Numbered from the stretch's first letter, positions 54,894 through 64,000 are shown. The stretch is 64,000 bases of DNA from Philonthus cognatus (GCA_932526585.2 OW052251.1:13156501-13220500); one strand, 5' to 3'. The notes: a model not told the origin generated them from the letters alone. Program-made: numbers and translations.

Positions 54894-55372
54894 GAGGCGA
54901 AGGTAATGGAATGGCTAAGAAATGGGGTGAAGATGGATGAGTGGGTGAGGGGGAAAGGGAAGGAGGTGGAAGGGCAGGAAAGGCAAGGGTGTATTGACAG
55001 AAGTCAGTATAATGATATGTATGGGAGGTGGCAGGTGTATGGGAGGGTGCCGAAGTATTTGATAGAGAAGGGATGGGGTAGAGAGGATAGGGTGATTGTG
55101 GCAAGGGCGAGGTGTGGATCGGAGGAGAGAGGAAGGAAAGTATGGATGTGGGAAGAATATGGAAGGTGTGTGTTGTGTGGACAGGGGAAGGATACGTAGG
55201 GACACTTGGCGGAGGAATGTGAGGGGGTGAAAGAGGAGTGGCTGGGAGCGAAAGGGAATAGAAGGGTAGTGGAGTGGATGAGGGAGGATGGGAGCGGGGT
55301 AAGGACTTTGGAAAAGCTGGGGAGGGAGAGGGAAAAGAGAAGGGAGGGTAAGAGGGATACGGGAGGGTAATG
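54707..55372 (+). pseudogene. LINE ORF2 C-terminal fragment with zinc knuckle
   Basis: The frame 54837-55199 encodes VPKYLIEKGWGREDRVIVAR and CVLCGQGKDT. After one stop it continues GHLAEECEGVKEEWLG. The C-x2-C, H and C pattern after an Arg-rich segment is the knuckle that ends many insect LINE ORF2 proteins. The coding strand is extremely purine-rich, so the complement gives long low-complexity frames that are not genes. The 3' end (AATAAAGGTC and a T-run at 55489-55509) lies beyond a small palindrome. Confidence 0.7.
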
Positions 55373-55455
55373 AGATAATAAAATGTAAATATAAATGTAA
55401 TGTCCACACTTTACATTACATTTATATTTACATTTTATTATCTCATTACCCTCCC
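55367..55455. repeat. Palindrome at the LINE 3' end
   Basis: GGGTAATGAGATAATAAAATG and its inverse pair about 55408, with the TGTAAATATAAATGTAATGT words in each arm. It duplicates the LINE 3' end head to head. Confidence 0.85.
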
Positions 55456-55511
55456 GTATCCCTCTTACCCTCCCTTCCAATGCCAATAAAGGTCTTCTTT
55501 TTTTTTTTTGT

Positions 55512-55741
55512 TAATATGTAGTTTGGAGTGAATGGTTCTTTATAAAAAAACTGAAATATCATTTCAAAAGCCTTGATTGATAATCTAACATTTAATCAAG
55601 TGTTAGATTATCAATCAAGGTTTCACCACGGGTTAAGTGAGAAATTAATTAAATATATCAATCAAGGCTTTTGAAATGATATTTCAGTTTTTTTTTTTTA
55701 AAGAACCATTCACTCCAAACTACATATTAAATATGGTCTTT
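55512..55741. repeat. Palindromic MITE-like element
   Basis: TTAATATGTAGTTTGGAGTG with AACTGAAATATCATTTCAAA on the left are mirrored on the right, ending AAACTACATATTAA. A second inner pair (CTTGATTGATAATCTAACA and TGTTAGATTATCAATCAAG) forms a hairpin at 55572-55619. Confidence 0.8.
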
Positions 55742-55744
55742 TAA

Positions 55745-55940
55745 ACTAAGTGTTCATATTGACCAGTCCCATTTTTAATGTTTATTATATGGACAAACAC
55801 ACACATTCATACCACACCCAGCGTCTCGAGGAGAAATTATTTATTAAATAAAATCTCGCCGTGCACGGGAATCGAACCCGAATTGTCTCTCGCCGAGCGA
55901 TACAGCCTTTGGACTTTACGGCTCGGCCACCACCTGCCCA
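55745..55940 (-). mobile_element. tRNA-derived SINE
   Basis: Read on the minus strand, a tRNA-like head has an A-box-like TGGCCGAGCCGTAAAG (55929-55914) and a canonical B box GGTTCGATTCCC (55878-55867). An unrelated AT-rich body follows, extending to about 55745. The head does not fold as a clean tRNA with a recognisable anticodon arm, so a SINE is favoured over a tRNA gene. The spacing of the boxes would support polymerase III transcription. Confidence 0.75.
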
Positions 55941-56296
55941 ATATTTGAGTTAAATCACACACATTTTTCTTTTTCTAATTGTTGCTAATTATTATGACCT
56001 TATAATGATTTATCCTCAAATATCATGAATTAATATAAAATAAAATGACTCGGTCTAAAACAGACTTGATTTTACATTGTAAATTGAATAGTTTTCTTGT
56101 TTTATTTATTAGAGCCTTGTATACCCTGATAAAAATTATCATTAGTGTATATACACAAAATAAATGTTTGCTATTTTCTGTAATCACATGTTTTATCAGC
56201 CAGAGCCTGAATTGTGTAATTACTCGATTAGGTGGCATGACGGTGCATTTTCGAGCTATTATGCAACTGATATTTTGAATTTCAACTAAAAACATT
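55941..56296. other. AT-rich sequence, nothing recognised
   Basis: No coding or structural feature is supported here. Confidence 0.5.
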
Positions 56297-56352
56297 ATAC
56301 TATTTGAAATAAATCAACACAGTTGGGAGGGTTTCACTTTTATTGTTGAACA

Positions 56353-56391
56353 CTGCAACATGTTTCACCACACAGTGGCTTCATCAGGCTG
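56353..56391 (-). ncRNA. Hammerhead-like motif, left arm
   Basis: On the minus strand CTGATGA, a GCCAC/GTGGT stem II, GAAA and the self-complementary stem III ACATGT are present. The stem I partner reads CAGC against GCAG, leaving one mismatch, because the palindrome ends inside stem I. Confidence 0.6.
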
Positions 56392-56735
56392 ATGAAATAA
56401 TGATAATGAATAATTATTTCATCATAATATAAAAAATTACGAAAAAACTATTCGTGAAAATGCAAAGAGTGTCTTAATTAATAAGACAATTTAAGACGAT
56501 AAATATTTATTGAAACAACTACTTCCCGTGCAAATACACCTCCGGATATTGAATTATACAATGAAATATTTAAAATTTTATTTAATTTGATTTGTTACAA
56601 CGCTCTATTAAAGTATATGTAACGTTTAGGTCAAATTCTCTTCAAACCAACTAACAATACAATTTAAAATGAATTGAGAGATAGCAAAAAATTAGAAGTG
56701 AAAGGACTTGGATTAAAACTAATGTCTTAGGCCAT

Positions 56736-56774
56736 CTATAGACGCGTTTCGAGATTTATCTCTCTTCAGTATAG
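56736..56774 (-). ncRNA. Hammerhead ribozyme, intact core
   Basis: On the minus strand stem I pairs CTATA (56774-56770) with TATAG (56740-56736). CTGAAGA is 56769-56763. Stem II is GAGA with TCTC within 56762-56751. GAAA is 56750-56747, stem III is ACGCGT, and the GTC cleavage site ends at 56741. No core base is missing. The sequence outside the core is unlike that of the 3231 ribozyme. Confidence 0.82.
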
Positions 56775-56869
56775 CTTTGCTTATGACGTAAAAAAATTAG
56801 GAATACAATTAAAACAAACTTACTTGGAAAAAGTGGTGTGTGTGGAATGACTTGTTTGAATTATTTCAT

Positions 56870-56908
56870 CTGCCTGATGAAGCCACTGTGTGGTGAAACA
56901 TGTTGCAG
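56870..56908 (+). ncRNA. Hammerhead ribozyme motif, right arm
   Basis: CTGC 56870-56873 pairs with GCAG 56905-56908. CTGATGA is 56874-56880 and GAAA is 56895-56898. Stem II is GCCAC 56882-56886 with GTGGT 56890-56894, and stem III is ACATGT. The cleavage triplet is GTT. One extra A follows the first core box. Confidence 0.7.
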
Positions 56909-56964
56909 TGTTCAACAATAAAAGTGAAACCCTCCCAACTGCGTTGTTTTATTCCAAATAGTAT

Positions 56965-57330
56965 TATGGAGTTTCATCATGTATCCGCCTCATCAATTAT
57001 ATAATTAAAAAAATGAACATTATATATTTTGCACTAGAGATGACTTTTCAATAACGATTATCAGCCTTATTAATAGACATTAGCATACAGCTTTAACACG
57101 GTTCTAAGGATATTAACATTTTCTTATTAATAAAGTATTTTAGTAGATTACTATTGTTCATTTAGAACTAATAATTTAATAGCGTACCTCTAGTTTGACG
57201 CACAAGTTCTGTGTTATACATAACCTCAATGGTGTGGAAAAATATGGTTATTTAGAATTTAATTAATTATAATGCTATAAATCATAAACAAACCTCTATG
57301 TAATAGGTATGTTATAAATTTTACTTTAAA
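56965..57330. other. AT-rich sequence, nothing recognised
   Basis: No coding potential or clear repeat structure was seen. Confidence 0.5.
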
Positions 57331-57334
57331 TCAG

Positions 57335-57655
57335 TGTTTTATACGCCTGGCGCATGAAGTAAAATTTCGAGTTTAGAAAAGCCTGAAAATTTGGTTTGGT
57401 CGCTCCGCTTCGCTACGCGACCAAACCAAATTTTCAGGCTTTTCTAAACTCGAAATTTTTCTTCATGCTTAACCTGGGAGTGGAAACACTCCATTCGAAT
57501 TGACCGCTTTTCGAAAGCGAAGCCTGAAAACTTTGTATACTTAAAAAACAAAATCGATGTATTTGTAGATTTAACCTGGGATCCAAATTTTCAGGCTTTT
57601 CTAAACTCGAAATTTTACTTCATGCTTAGTCTGGGAGTGGAAACAGTTGCTAGAA
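57335..57655. repeat. Nested-hairpin element, copy G (rearranged)
   Basis: A full hairpin (57352-57468, core GGTTTGGTCGCTCCGCTTCG) is followed by AACCTGGGAGTGG. A lone right arm (57586-57636) ends in the same TTAGTCTGGGAGTGG flank. About 100 bp of unrelated sequence separates them. Confidence 0.8.
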
Positions 57656-58075
57656 GTTAATTTTATTTAAATAATTCAGCAGAAAAATTAATGTTCACAC
57701 ACATCTAAATTGCCTTTAAAGTTCATTAATTGCCAACTCTCTAATTGTCTGAAAATGACATCTTAAAAATCATAAGAAATCGTTAGGTTTAATGTTTTGT
57801 TTTAATATGAATAATACAAATACAGTGTGATTAACAATGATTGTAGACAGGTTAAATTTTCCGCCAAAAAATGTTGGTACAACTGATTATATGAAAAGAA
57901 AATCCCCTAGATTGCTTTTCCATTGGCGTAGCAAACATTTTTTCCCAAAATAAATTAAATATTTAATCATAACTATATATAAAATTTTTACAATTTTAAT
58001 TAAATATTCAAAGTAAATTGAAGTAAGTTAAGGTTTTGTGTATTCTTAATAAACGTAGAGTTAGCATCCCTAATT

Positions 58076-58710
58076 TTATAATAAATGTTGAAAATGATGG
58101 CCTTCATTTTCTAGGTAAATGTTTACTCTACGTTTTTTATTTTGAAATACTCGTTGAAGCTCCTCCGGATATATGTTCCTTATCTCTTCTTCAATTGCTG
58201 CTTTAAGCTCGTTTAGGGTATGCATTCGATTTTTAAAAACCTTATTTTTTAAATGCCCGAATAAATAAAAATCGCACGGAGTGAGATCTGGCGAACGTGG
58301 TGGCCATAATCCGTCGCTTACCAAGCGATCATCGTAGAATTCCCTCAAGTAATTTAATGTCGCCAACGCAGTATGAGGAGTGGCTCCATCTTGCTGAAAA
58401 TAACCCATTATCTGTTCGTCATCATGCAATTGATTCAAAAATTCATCTAGAAAGAGTGTTCGGTAGCGCTCCGCATTGATTATTTCGTTGAAAAATATTG
58501 GGCCAATTATCCGATGTCTCGAAATTGCTACCCAAACACCAATTTTTTGTGGATGTAAATCCGTTTCAATAAAAGTATGAGGATTTTCTGTAGCCCACGT
58601 ACGATAGTTTTGGCTGTTCACATATCCTGACAAGTGAAACCACGTCTCGTCAGTAAAAAAGGTCTTGTCCAACATACCATTATCATTTAAATTCTGATTA
58701 AACCAATTGC
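58076..58710 (-). pseudogene. Tc1/mariner transposase, C-terminal catalytic part
   Basis: The frame carries KTFFTDETWFHLSGYVN (first D), MGYFQQDGATPHTAL (second D) and WPPRSPDLTPCDFYLFG (third D, about 33 residues after the second). It ends IYLENEGHHFQHLL. The N-terminal helix-turn-helix half, with QSPTKSLRKLSAQTGM and LHLHPYKVSVVQQL, is at about 62870-62394. Joined across the insertion the gene is nearly complete, but the LINE disrupts it. Confidence 0.85.
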
Positions 58711-59564
58711 CACTTATAGAACAACTAGATATAACCGCCAAAAACATGTACATACTCAAAGCTATAGGTAGTGAACAAGTCAAAGTGCAACCCAAAACAG
58801 CAGAAGCATACTCGGAAATCACAAAAGTCCTAATAGAAAAAGGAACCAGATTCCATACCTTCAAATTAAAACAAAACAAAACATTTAAAGTGGTACTAAA
58901 GAACCTACACTATTCCACAAATGTGACAGAAATCAAAGAAAACATAGAAACCCTAGGGCATATAGTCACCAACGTTTGGAACGCACGGAGTAACAAAACA
59001 AAACGCCCACTGCCAATGTTTTTCATCGACCTGCAACAAAACGAAAATAATAAAGAAATATACAAAACAACTTTACTCATGAACTCAAGCGTTATCTTTG
59101 AAGCATATCAGTCAAAAAGAGAAATCCCGCAATGCACTAGGTGCCAAAGATTTGGCCACACCAAAAACTTTTGCCAAAGAGAACCAAGATGCGTCAAATG
59201 CGCCGAGACCCGCACGACAGCAACCTGCCCGCGGAAAGAACCAAACAACCAAGTAAAGTGTGTTAACTGCGAAGAAAACCACCCTGCCAACTACAGAGGA
59301 TGCATCATACATAAGCAACTACAACAAAAACTCTACCCCAAACTTAGAGAAAGGAACCTCAACCGACAGGACACCAACCAGCAATATGTAGAACCAGGGA
59401 CCAGCTATGCAGAGAAAACAACCCAACATAACAACGCAAACCAAACAACTATGGAAACACAAAACGATATGCAAGAGTTAAAAATTATGATGAAAACTCT
59501 ATTAACACAAATGGGAACCATGATGAATCTCATCACCACCCTCGTCAACAAATTACCACAATGA
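58711..59564 (+). CDS. Jockey ORF1 (Gag-like), 5' truncated
   Basis: The frame is open from the insertion edge to TGA at 59562-59564. It encodes an RNA-binding half (FKVVLKNLHYSTNVTEIKEN), followed by three Cys/His knuckles: CTRCQRFGHTKNFC, CVKCAETRTTATC and CVNCEENHPANYRGC. The C-terminus is amphipathic. This is the Gag organisation of jockey-clade LINEs, whose ORF1 binds the element RNA. The N-terminal portion is missing. The stop overlaps the ORF2 start in an ATGA. Confidence 0.88.
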
Positions 59565-62248
59565 CGCAATTACTCAAAATTGTAGAGTGGAATGCCAACG
59601 GCCTGTGCCAACATGCACAAGAAATGAAAGCCTACCGAATAGAAAATAAAATAGACATCATACTAATTGCAGAAACACGTTTCACCGCAAAATCCCACAT
59701 TAGTATACCAAAATATAATTTATACCATACAAATCATCCCGACGGAACAGCCCATGGTGGAACAGCAATAATTATTCGCAGCAACATAAAACACAGCGAA
59801 CTAGAAAACTATGCAAGCGAACACATCCAAGCCACAACAATTACAGTAAACACAGCCAGAGGTAACATAGTAGTGTCTGCAGTTTATTGTCCCCCAAAAC
59901 ATAAGAACAAACGGCAAGAATATTCAAACTTCTTAAAGACACTTGGCAACAAATGTATAGCAGGAGGGGACTATAATGCCAAGCACAAAGCCTGGGGTGC
60001 AAGATTGGTAAACACCAAAGGAAGAGAACTTCTTGCTGCAATGAACATAAACAGCATGAACCCGGTGGCAACAGGCGAACCCACCCACTGGCCAAGCGAT
60101 CCAAACAAAACACCAGATGCCCTAGACTTCTTCATAACAAAAGGAATCAACCCAAAGCTTATGAAAATTGAATCAAGCCTGGACTTATCCTCAGACCACA
60201 CACCAGTAATATTAACGGTACTCACAGAACCAACCAACCAGGATAAACAGACCACCCTATGGAACCGCAACATCAACTGGGAAGCATTCCAAACAAAAAC
60301 AGACCAACTAATAAACCTAAAAATTCCCCTAAAGACGCCTATAGACATAGAAGTAGCGCTGGAAAATCTGACAAAGTCCGTACAAAAGGCGGCATGGGAA
60401 TCAACACCACAAAGACCCAGCAACAAAAGGGATGAAAACCCAATAATAATAAAAGATAAAATATCTGAAAAACGAAAGTTACGCAGGACCTGGCAAATCA
60501 CAAAAGCACCAGAAGACAAAAGAAAACTTAATAGAGCATGCCGCGAACTAAAGGCACTATTGGTGACCAATAAAAACCAATCAGTAGAAACATACCTCGA
60601 AAATCTATCACCCTCTCTTGCCAGCAACTACTCACTCTGGCGGGCAACAAGGAAACTCAACAGACCACTTCTACCAATCCCCCCCATAAAGGACCAAAAC
60701 GGAAAATGGGCCAGAAACGATGAAGAAAAGGCCATTGCATTTGCCCAACACCTGACTGGAGTATTCAAACCATTTGATATTGATGACCAAGATAGCACGG
60801 AAGAAATATCGAACTTCCTTGAGACCCCATTCCAAATGGACATACCCACAAAACCCTTCAAATATTACGAAGTCAAACAAACAATTTTAAAAGGTACCAA
60901 CCCCAAAAAAGCACCTGGGTATGACTTAATAACTGGACGGATCCTCGAAAAGTTAACAAAAAAAACAATCACGTCAATTCTACAAATATTTAATGCCATA
61001 CTACGACTTAGCTACTTCCCACCGCAATGGAAAATAGCAGAGATAACCATGATCGCCAAACCGGGCAAAAACGAAAATGAAATAAACTCATACCGACCAA
61101 TAAGTCTACTGCCAGTACTGTCCAAAATTTTCGAAAAACTACTGCTCACCAGGCTGGATCCCATCCTAACACGACAAAAGCTAATTCCCAACCATCAATT
61201 TGGGTTTAGAAAAAAACATAGCACAATCGAACAGGTGCACAGGGTAGTAAAACAAATCAGCAACGACATCGAGAATAAGAGATTCTGCTCGGCAGCCTTC
61301 ATTGACGTCAGCCAAGCATTTGACAAAGTGTGGCATACTGGCCTACTCTACAAATTAAAACAAAATCTTCCCTATCACTTGTACGAACTATTAAAATCAT
61401 ACTTAACCAACAGATTTTTTCTAGTAAAAGTACGGTCGGAATACACGGACCTAAACCACATCAGCTCTGGGGTTCCGCAAGGAAGCGTATTGGGACCAAT
61501 ACTCTACCTTCTATACACTTCAGATCTCCCTACTACAATGCTAACCACAGTCTCCACCTTCGCAGATGACACGGCAATACTGGCTTCCCACTGCAATCAC
61601 AACATAGCATCAAGAAACCTGCAAACCCATCTAAATAAAATAGAGGTATGGATGAAGAAATGGAAGATAAAGGCAAATGAGACCAAATCTACACACGTAA
61701 CATTTACAACAAAGAGAGACCAATGCCCCCCTGTCACCCTAAACAACCATCAGTTATCACAAACCGACAGCGCAAAATACCTAGGTATGCACCTAGACAG
61801 ACGTTTAACGTGGAAAACACACATTTTTAATAAGAGGAAACAACTGGGGCTCAGGTGGCAACAACTATACTGGATCATCGGCAAAAAGTCCAAAGTTACT
61901 CTTCAAAACAAACTGCTCGTGTACAAAGCAATCATAAAGCCCATCTGGACTTATGGGATCCAGCTCTGGGGATCAGCCTCCCACTCCAACCTGGAAATAA
62001 TCCGGAGATTCCAGAGCAAAGCACTTAGAAGCATAACAAACGCCCCATGGTACGTCCCAAACAAAACAATAGATAAAGACCTGCAAATTCCCTCCATCCA
62101 AAGTGAAATCAAGAAATATTGTGCTACATACCAACGCAGAATATCATCACACCCAAACGAACTTGCAAGAAACCTATTCAATACTAGCGGTGAAGTGCGC
62201 AGACTTAAACGTTTCAAGCCAACAGACTTAACAACAAGATTCGCCTAA
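59561..62248 (+). CDS. Jockey ORF2: endonuclease and reverse transcriptase, 895 aa
   Basis: The frame is intact. The APE-type endonuclease has VEWNANGL, IAETRF, GGDYNAKHKAWGA and SSDHTPVIL. The RT has IAKPGKNENEINSYRPISLL, FIDVSQAFDKVWH, SSGVPQGSVLGPILYLLY and the catalytic box TFADDTAILAS (near residue 666). The C-terminal region contains PIWTYGIQLWGSAS. The length is close to that of known jockey ORF2 proteins, and every catalytic residue looked for is present. The protein would nick DNA and prime reverse transcription. The ATG lies in the ATGA overlap with ORF1, suggesting coupled re-initiation. Confidence 0.93.
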   Translation: MTQLLKIVEWNANGLCQHAQEMKAYRIENKIDIILIAETRFTAKSHISIPKYNLYHTNHPDGTAHGGTAIIIRSNIKHSELENYASEHIQATTITVNTARGNIVVSAVYCPPKHKNKRQEYSNFLKTLGNKCIAGGDYNAKHKAWGARLVNTKGRELLAAMNINSMNPVATGEPTHWPSDPNKTPDALDFFITKGINPKLMKIESSLDLSSDHTPVILTVLTEPTNQDKQTTLWNRNINWEAFQTKTDQLINLKIPLKTPIDIEVALENLTKSVQKAAWESTPQRPSNKRDENPIIIKDKISEKRKLRRTWQITKAPEDKRKLNRACRELKALLVTNKNQSVETYLENLSPSLASNYSLWRATRKLNRPLLPIPPIKDQNGKWARNDEEKAIAFAQHLTGVFKPFDIDDQDSTEEISNFLETPFQMDIPTKPFKYYEVKQTILKGTNPKKAPGYDLITGRILEKLTKKTITSILQIFNAILRLSYFPPQWKIAEITMIAKPGKNENEINSYRPISLLPVLSKIFEKLLLTRLDPILTRQKLIPNHQFGFRKKHSTIEQVHRVVKQISNDIENKRFCSAAFIDVSQAFDKVWHTGLLYKLKQNLPYHLYELLKSYLTNRFFLVKVRSEYTDLNHISSGVPQGSVLGPILYLLYTSDLPTTMLTTVSTFADDTAILASHCNHNIASRNLQTHLNKIEVWMKKWKIKANETKSTHVTFTTKRDQCPPVTLNNHQLSQTDSAKYLGMHLDRRLTWKTHIFNKRKQLGLRWQQLYWIIGKKSKVTLQNKLLVYKAIIKPIWTYGIQLWGSASHSNLEIIRRFQSKALRSITNAPWYVPNKTIDKDLQIPSIQSEIKKYCATYQRRISSHPNELARNLFNTSGEVRRLKRFKPTDLTTRFA

Positions 62249-62402
62249 TGAACTAAGTGCTCGCTATAAAAGGAAACAATTCATAGGAATTATTACCTAC
62301 TACATCGAACTCACAAAACTAACAAATCATTTACCTATTGTCAACATTCAAGACAGATTGTAAATAAACTGGAGTAATAAAAAAAAAAAAAAAACCAATT
62401 GC

Positions 62403-62870
62403 AATAATCAATTCTTTTTTGGAAATCAAGTGGCTGAAGTTGTTGAACTACCGATACCTTATACGGGTGCAAATGCAGAATTTTTTTTGCGGCTTTTATG
62501 CAACTCCCATACGATACTCCTGTAAAAGGATTAAACATTAAAATTTGTGCGCACCTTAAAATTAAGAACATACCCGTTTGAGCTGAAAGTTTTCTTAAAG
62601 ATTTTGTTGGGCTTTGTTCAAGTCGTTGCTGAATGTCGCCAACAACCTCTTCTGTTAAGATAGGCAGTCTTCCAGCTGACTTGCCCTTACAGATACAATT
62701 CTTTCCCTCAAAACGGTCAACAATGCGGGTTTTATGCGAGGAAAATGTTTTGTAAGGAATGTGGACATCAGGGAAGGCTTGAATAAATTGATTCAGACAC
62801 GATTGTAATGAGTAAGTCCATGTGCGGACTTCGATAATGAGCCTTCAGGATGAAAGCATCATGCTGTGGT
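62403..62870 (-). pseudogene. Tc1/mariner transposase, N-terminal DNA-binding part
   Basis: It encodes FPDVHIPYKTFSSHKTRIVD and GRLPILTEEVVGDIQQRLEQ, then the second helix-turn-helix (SPTKSLRKLSAQTGM). Frame changes occur near 62570. It is the other half of the gene at 58076-58710. Confidence 0.75.
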
Positions 62871-63215
62871 GCAAACATCATGGTAAACACATGCGAATTC
62901 TCTTAAAATCTGTAAATTTAGGATTAAACTTAAATTTTCTAATTTTCTAACCTTAAAAACAGCAAATTACTTACCACAAAACAAAGACTTATACAAAGTA
63001 GTCCTGATAAGAACTGATGTCTATGAAACAGAATGAAAAATAACTTAATTCGAAGAATGAATTAACACAATGGCGAAATACGACGCACGACGCTGCTAAT
63101 GTCAAATCGAGTTACTGTTTATTCATTTTTCCTTGGCATGAACTTGGAGCGATCAAATTCCCCAGATTTTTCGGCGGGAAATTTAACTTGTCTACAATCA
63201 TTGTTGATCACCCTT

Positions 63216-63396
63216 TACAACCAAATTTAATGCAACTGTTTAATGTCAATAAATGAAAACTCTAGAATAAGCATTTATGCCTATTCTGTAGATAGTTTAG
63301 ACTCAACAGGTATAAACAGTTTGGATAGATTTGATTATGTGTGTTTAAGTTAGGTTAGATAACGTTTGCTTAGGTTAAATTGCAATTATAATGATT
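63216..63396. other. Non-coding spacer between two mariners
   Basis: Nothing is recognised beyond short TTAGGTTA-like words. Confidence 0.4.
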
Positions 63397-64000
63397 AACA
63401 GGTAGGCTGAAAAGTTCGTAGGCTAACACATAGATGGTGTTATTAGAATTAAATCCATATGTCCAAAGTTATTTAAATTCAAAACACTTGGTATTGTTAC
63501 ACAAATTAAAATTTTATTCCGACTAGCTTTGGTTTGTTAGACCATTTTCAAAGGAAATTTTAATTTGTGAAACAATACCAAGTGTTTTTTAATTTAAATA
63601 AGTTTACATATTCTAATATGTTTCACCAAGTGCCAGATGAGAATTAATTCAAGAAATTAAATCCATATAGTTTATAGTAGAACTAACCTTCAAACGACAC
63701 GTGTATAAATTTGACAGCTGTCGGACAATTGGTTCGTGAGATGTAGCATTGTGAGTTAAAAACTTTTGTTAGTGTGAAAAGAGTTTCGTGTTTTAATAAA
63801 GCATTGCTTTATTATGAAATAAATACTGTTGAAACCAAAGCTTGGCTTGATGAACATTATTTGGACTCTGCACCAGGAAAATCGGTGGTTTGCCAAATTT
63901 AAACTGGGCAAAATGAGCACCGATGACAGTGCACGCCCGAATGAGGCTGATACGGTCGAAAATGTGAAAAAAGTTCACAAAATAATAATAAATAACCGTA
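63397..64000 (+). mobile_element. Mariner element, partial, runs off the right edge
   Basis: It begins ACAGGTAGGCTGAAAAGTTC, similar to mariner-type terminal repeats. It then encodes the N-terminal mariner segment in broken plus-strand frames (PKLGLMNIIWTLHQE, then FKLGKMSTDDSARPNEADTV and ENVKKVHKIIINN). This pattern is the helix-turn-helix region of irritans-like mariners. Stops and a 190-bp insert make this copy non-functional as read. Confidence 0.75.
63463..63654. mobile_element. Small insert with inverted core and 14-bp flanking repeat
   Basis: AATTAAATCCATAT flanks both sides (near 63449-63462 and 63655-63668). Inside, AACACTTGGTATTGTTACAC and AATTTGTGAAACAATACC are inverted around a GGTTTGTTAGACC loop. 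The long flanking repeat suggests a retroposed origin, but no tail is evident. Confidence 0.65.

Larger units (their letters stand above)
54459..55745. repeat. Composite element bounded by inverted AAAGACCATATTTAATATG
   Basis: AAAGACCATATTTAATATGTAGTT at 54459 and its inverse ending at 55740 bracket a purine-rich LINE fragment and two palindromes. TTAATATGTAGTTTGGAGTG also recurs at 55513, giving an inner inverted pair. Confidence 0.7.
56297..56964. repeat. Palindromic element with 91-bp arms, hammerheads in both arms
   Basis: Arms 56297-56387 and 56874-56964 are inverted (ATACTATTTG to CATCAG). Each arm contains most of a hammerhead motif pointing inward-to-outward. The 486-bp interior is AT-rich and carries a third, unrelated hammerhead at 56736-56774. 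Confidence 0.88.
58711..62392 (+). mobile_element. Jockey-clade LINE, recent insertion with 10-bp TSD
   Basis: The insertion is bounded by AACCAATTGC at 58701-58710 and 62393-62402 and ends in an A-tail. It has ORF1 (5' truncated) and a complete ORF2. A perfect target-site duplication and open frames indicate a young copy. Truncation within ORF1 is the usual outcome of incomplete reverse transcription. Confidence 0.95.
57823..63215 (-). mobile_element. Tc1/mariner element split by a jockey LINE
   Basis: Ends around 57823 (CAGTGTGATTAACAATGATT) and 63215 (inverse AATCATTGTTGATCACCCTT) are inverted and TA-flanked. Minus-strand transposase pieces lie at 62870-62394 and 58710-58076, on either side of the LINE at 58711-62392. 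Without the LINE the element is about 1.7 kb. Confidence 0.88.

Noticed and set aside
54510..55486. Long minus-strand Pro/Ser-rich open frames (such as 55407-54730).
   Set aside because: They are the complement of a purine-rich LINE fragment; low-complexity frames without domains, and the plus strand reads as a LINE C-terminus.
55857..55940. A tRNA gene on the minus strand.
   Set aside because: A and B boxes are good, but the anticodon arm and acceptor pairing are not convincing and an unrelated body follows, so a SINE is a better reading.
59971..60880. Minus-strand frames opposite jockey ORF2.
   Set aside because: Antisense shadows of an intact 895-codon gene.
63500..63640. A further hammerhead in the insert (GTGAAAC and CCAGATGAG words).
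   Set aside because: The CTGANGA box and compatible stems could not be placed together.

Overview
This is AT-rich nuclear DNA from an insect. The evidence is spliced genes with GT-AG introns and long introns packed with eukaryotic transposable elements: several non-LTR retrotransposon families, hAT, piggyBac, Tc1/mariner, a FLYWCH-bearing MULE, a tRNA-derived SINE and many MITEs. The set would suit a beetle or similar insect, but nothing seen fixes the order or species. No operons, CRISPR arrays, rRNA genes or free-standing tRNA genes were seen.

Two host genes are supported. The first is an NSUN7-like RNA methyltransferase homologue on the + strand. Nine exons between 3441 and 17970 keep a continuous phase, and the 5' exons lie outside the window. 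Both cysteine motifs of the family are altered, so it looks catalytically dead. The second is cytochrome b5, also + strand. Its first coding exon is at 51015-51122, and the rest must lie beyond the right edge. One exon-like segment at 35675-35866, with its own stop and poly(A) signal, is unassigned.

The layout is as follows. 1-3330 holds a rearranged gag-pro remnant, a long palindrome and a hammerhead-bearing repeat. 3441-17970 is NSUN7 with TE-filled introns (a RNase H LINE piece, an I/R1-type LINE on the minus strand, an RT fragment, MITEs). 18200-24850 is mainly an R1-like LINE (minus) broken by a hAT MITE and a hammerhead repeat. 25053-27771 and 28989-31803 are two full-length hAT elements with 8-bp target-site duplications; the second sits inside a CR1-like LINE (28400-35080). 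36780-47092 is a + strand LINE interrupted by at least four younger elements, including a 3.46-kb piggyBac that itself carries a MITE. 47093-50475 is a long-TIR mariner containing a foldback element and a shrunken MULE. 50750-51122 is the start of cytochrome b5. 51430-57660 is dense in palindromes, hammerhead repeats and a SINE. 57823-63215 is a mariner split by a recent jockey LINE with an intact ORF2. A further mariner runs off the right edge.

Two signals stand out. First, hammerhead ribozyme motifs occur in three unrelated sequence contexts, each with a short self-complementary stem III (ACGCGT, ACAATTGT, ACATGT). One set sits in a 3 x 266-bp tandem array, the layout expected of retrozyme-like elements. 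Second, a family of nested hairpins has nearly invariant outer arms, while the GC-rich core differs between copies yet stays self-complementary.
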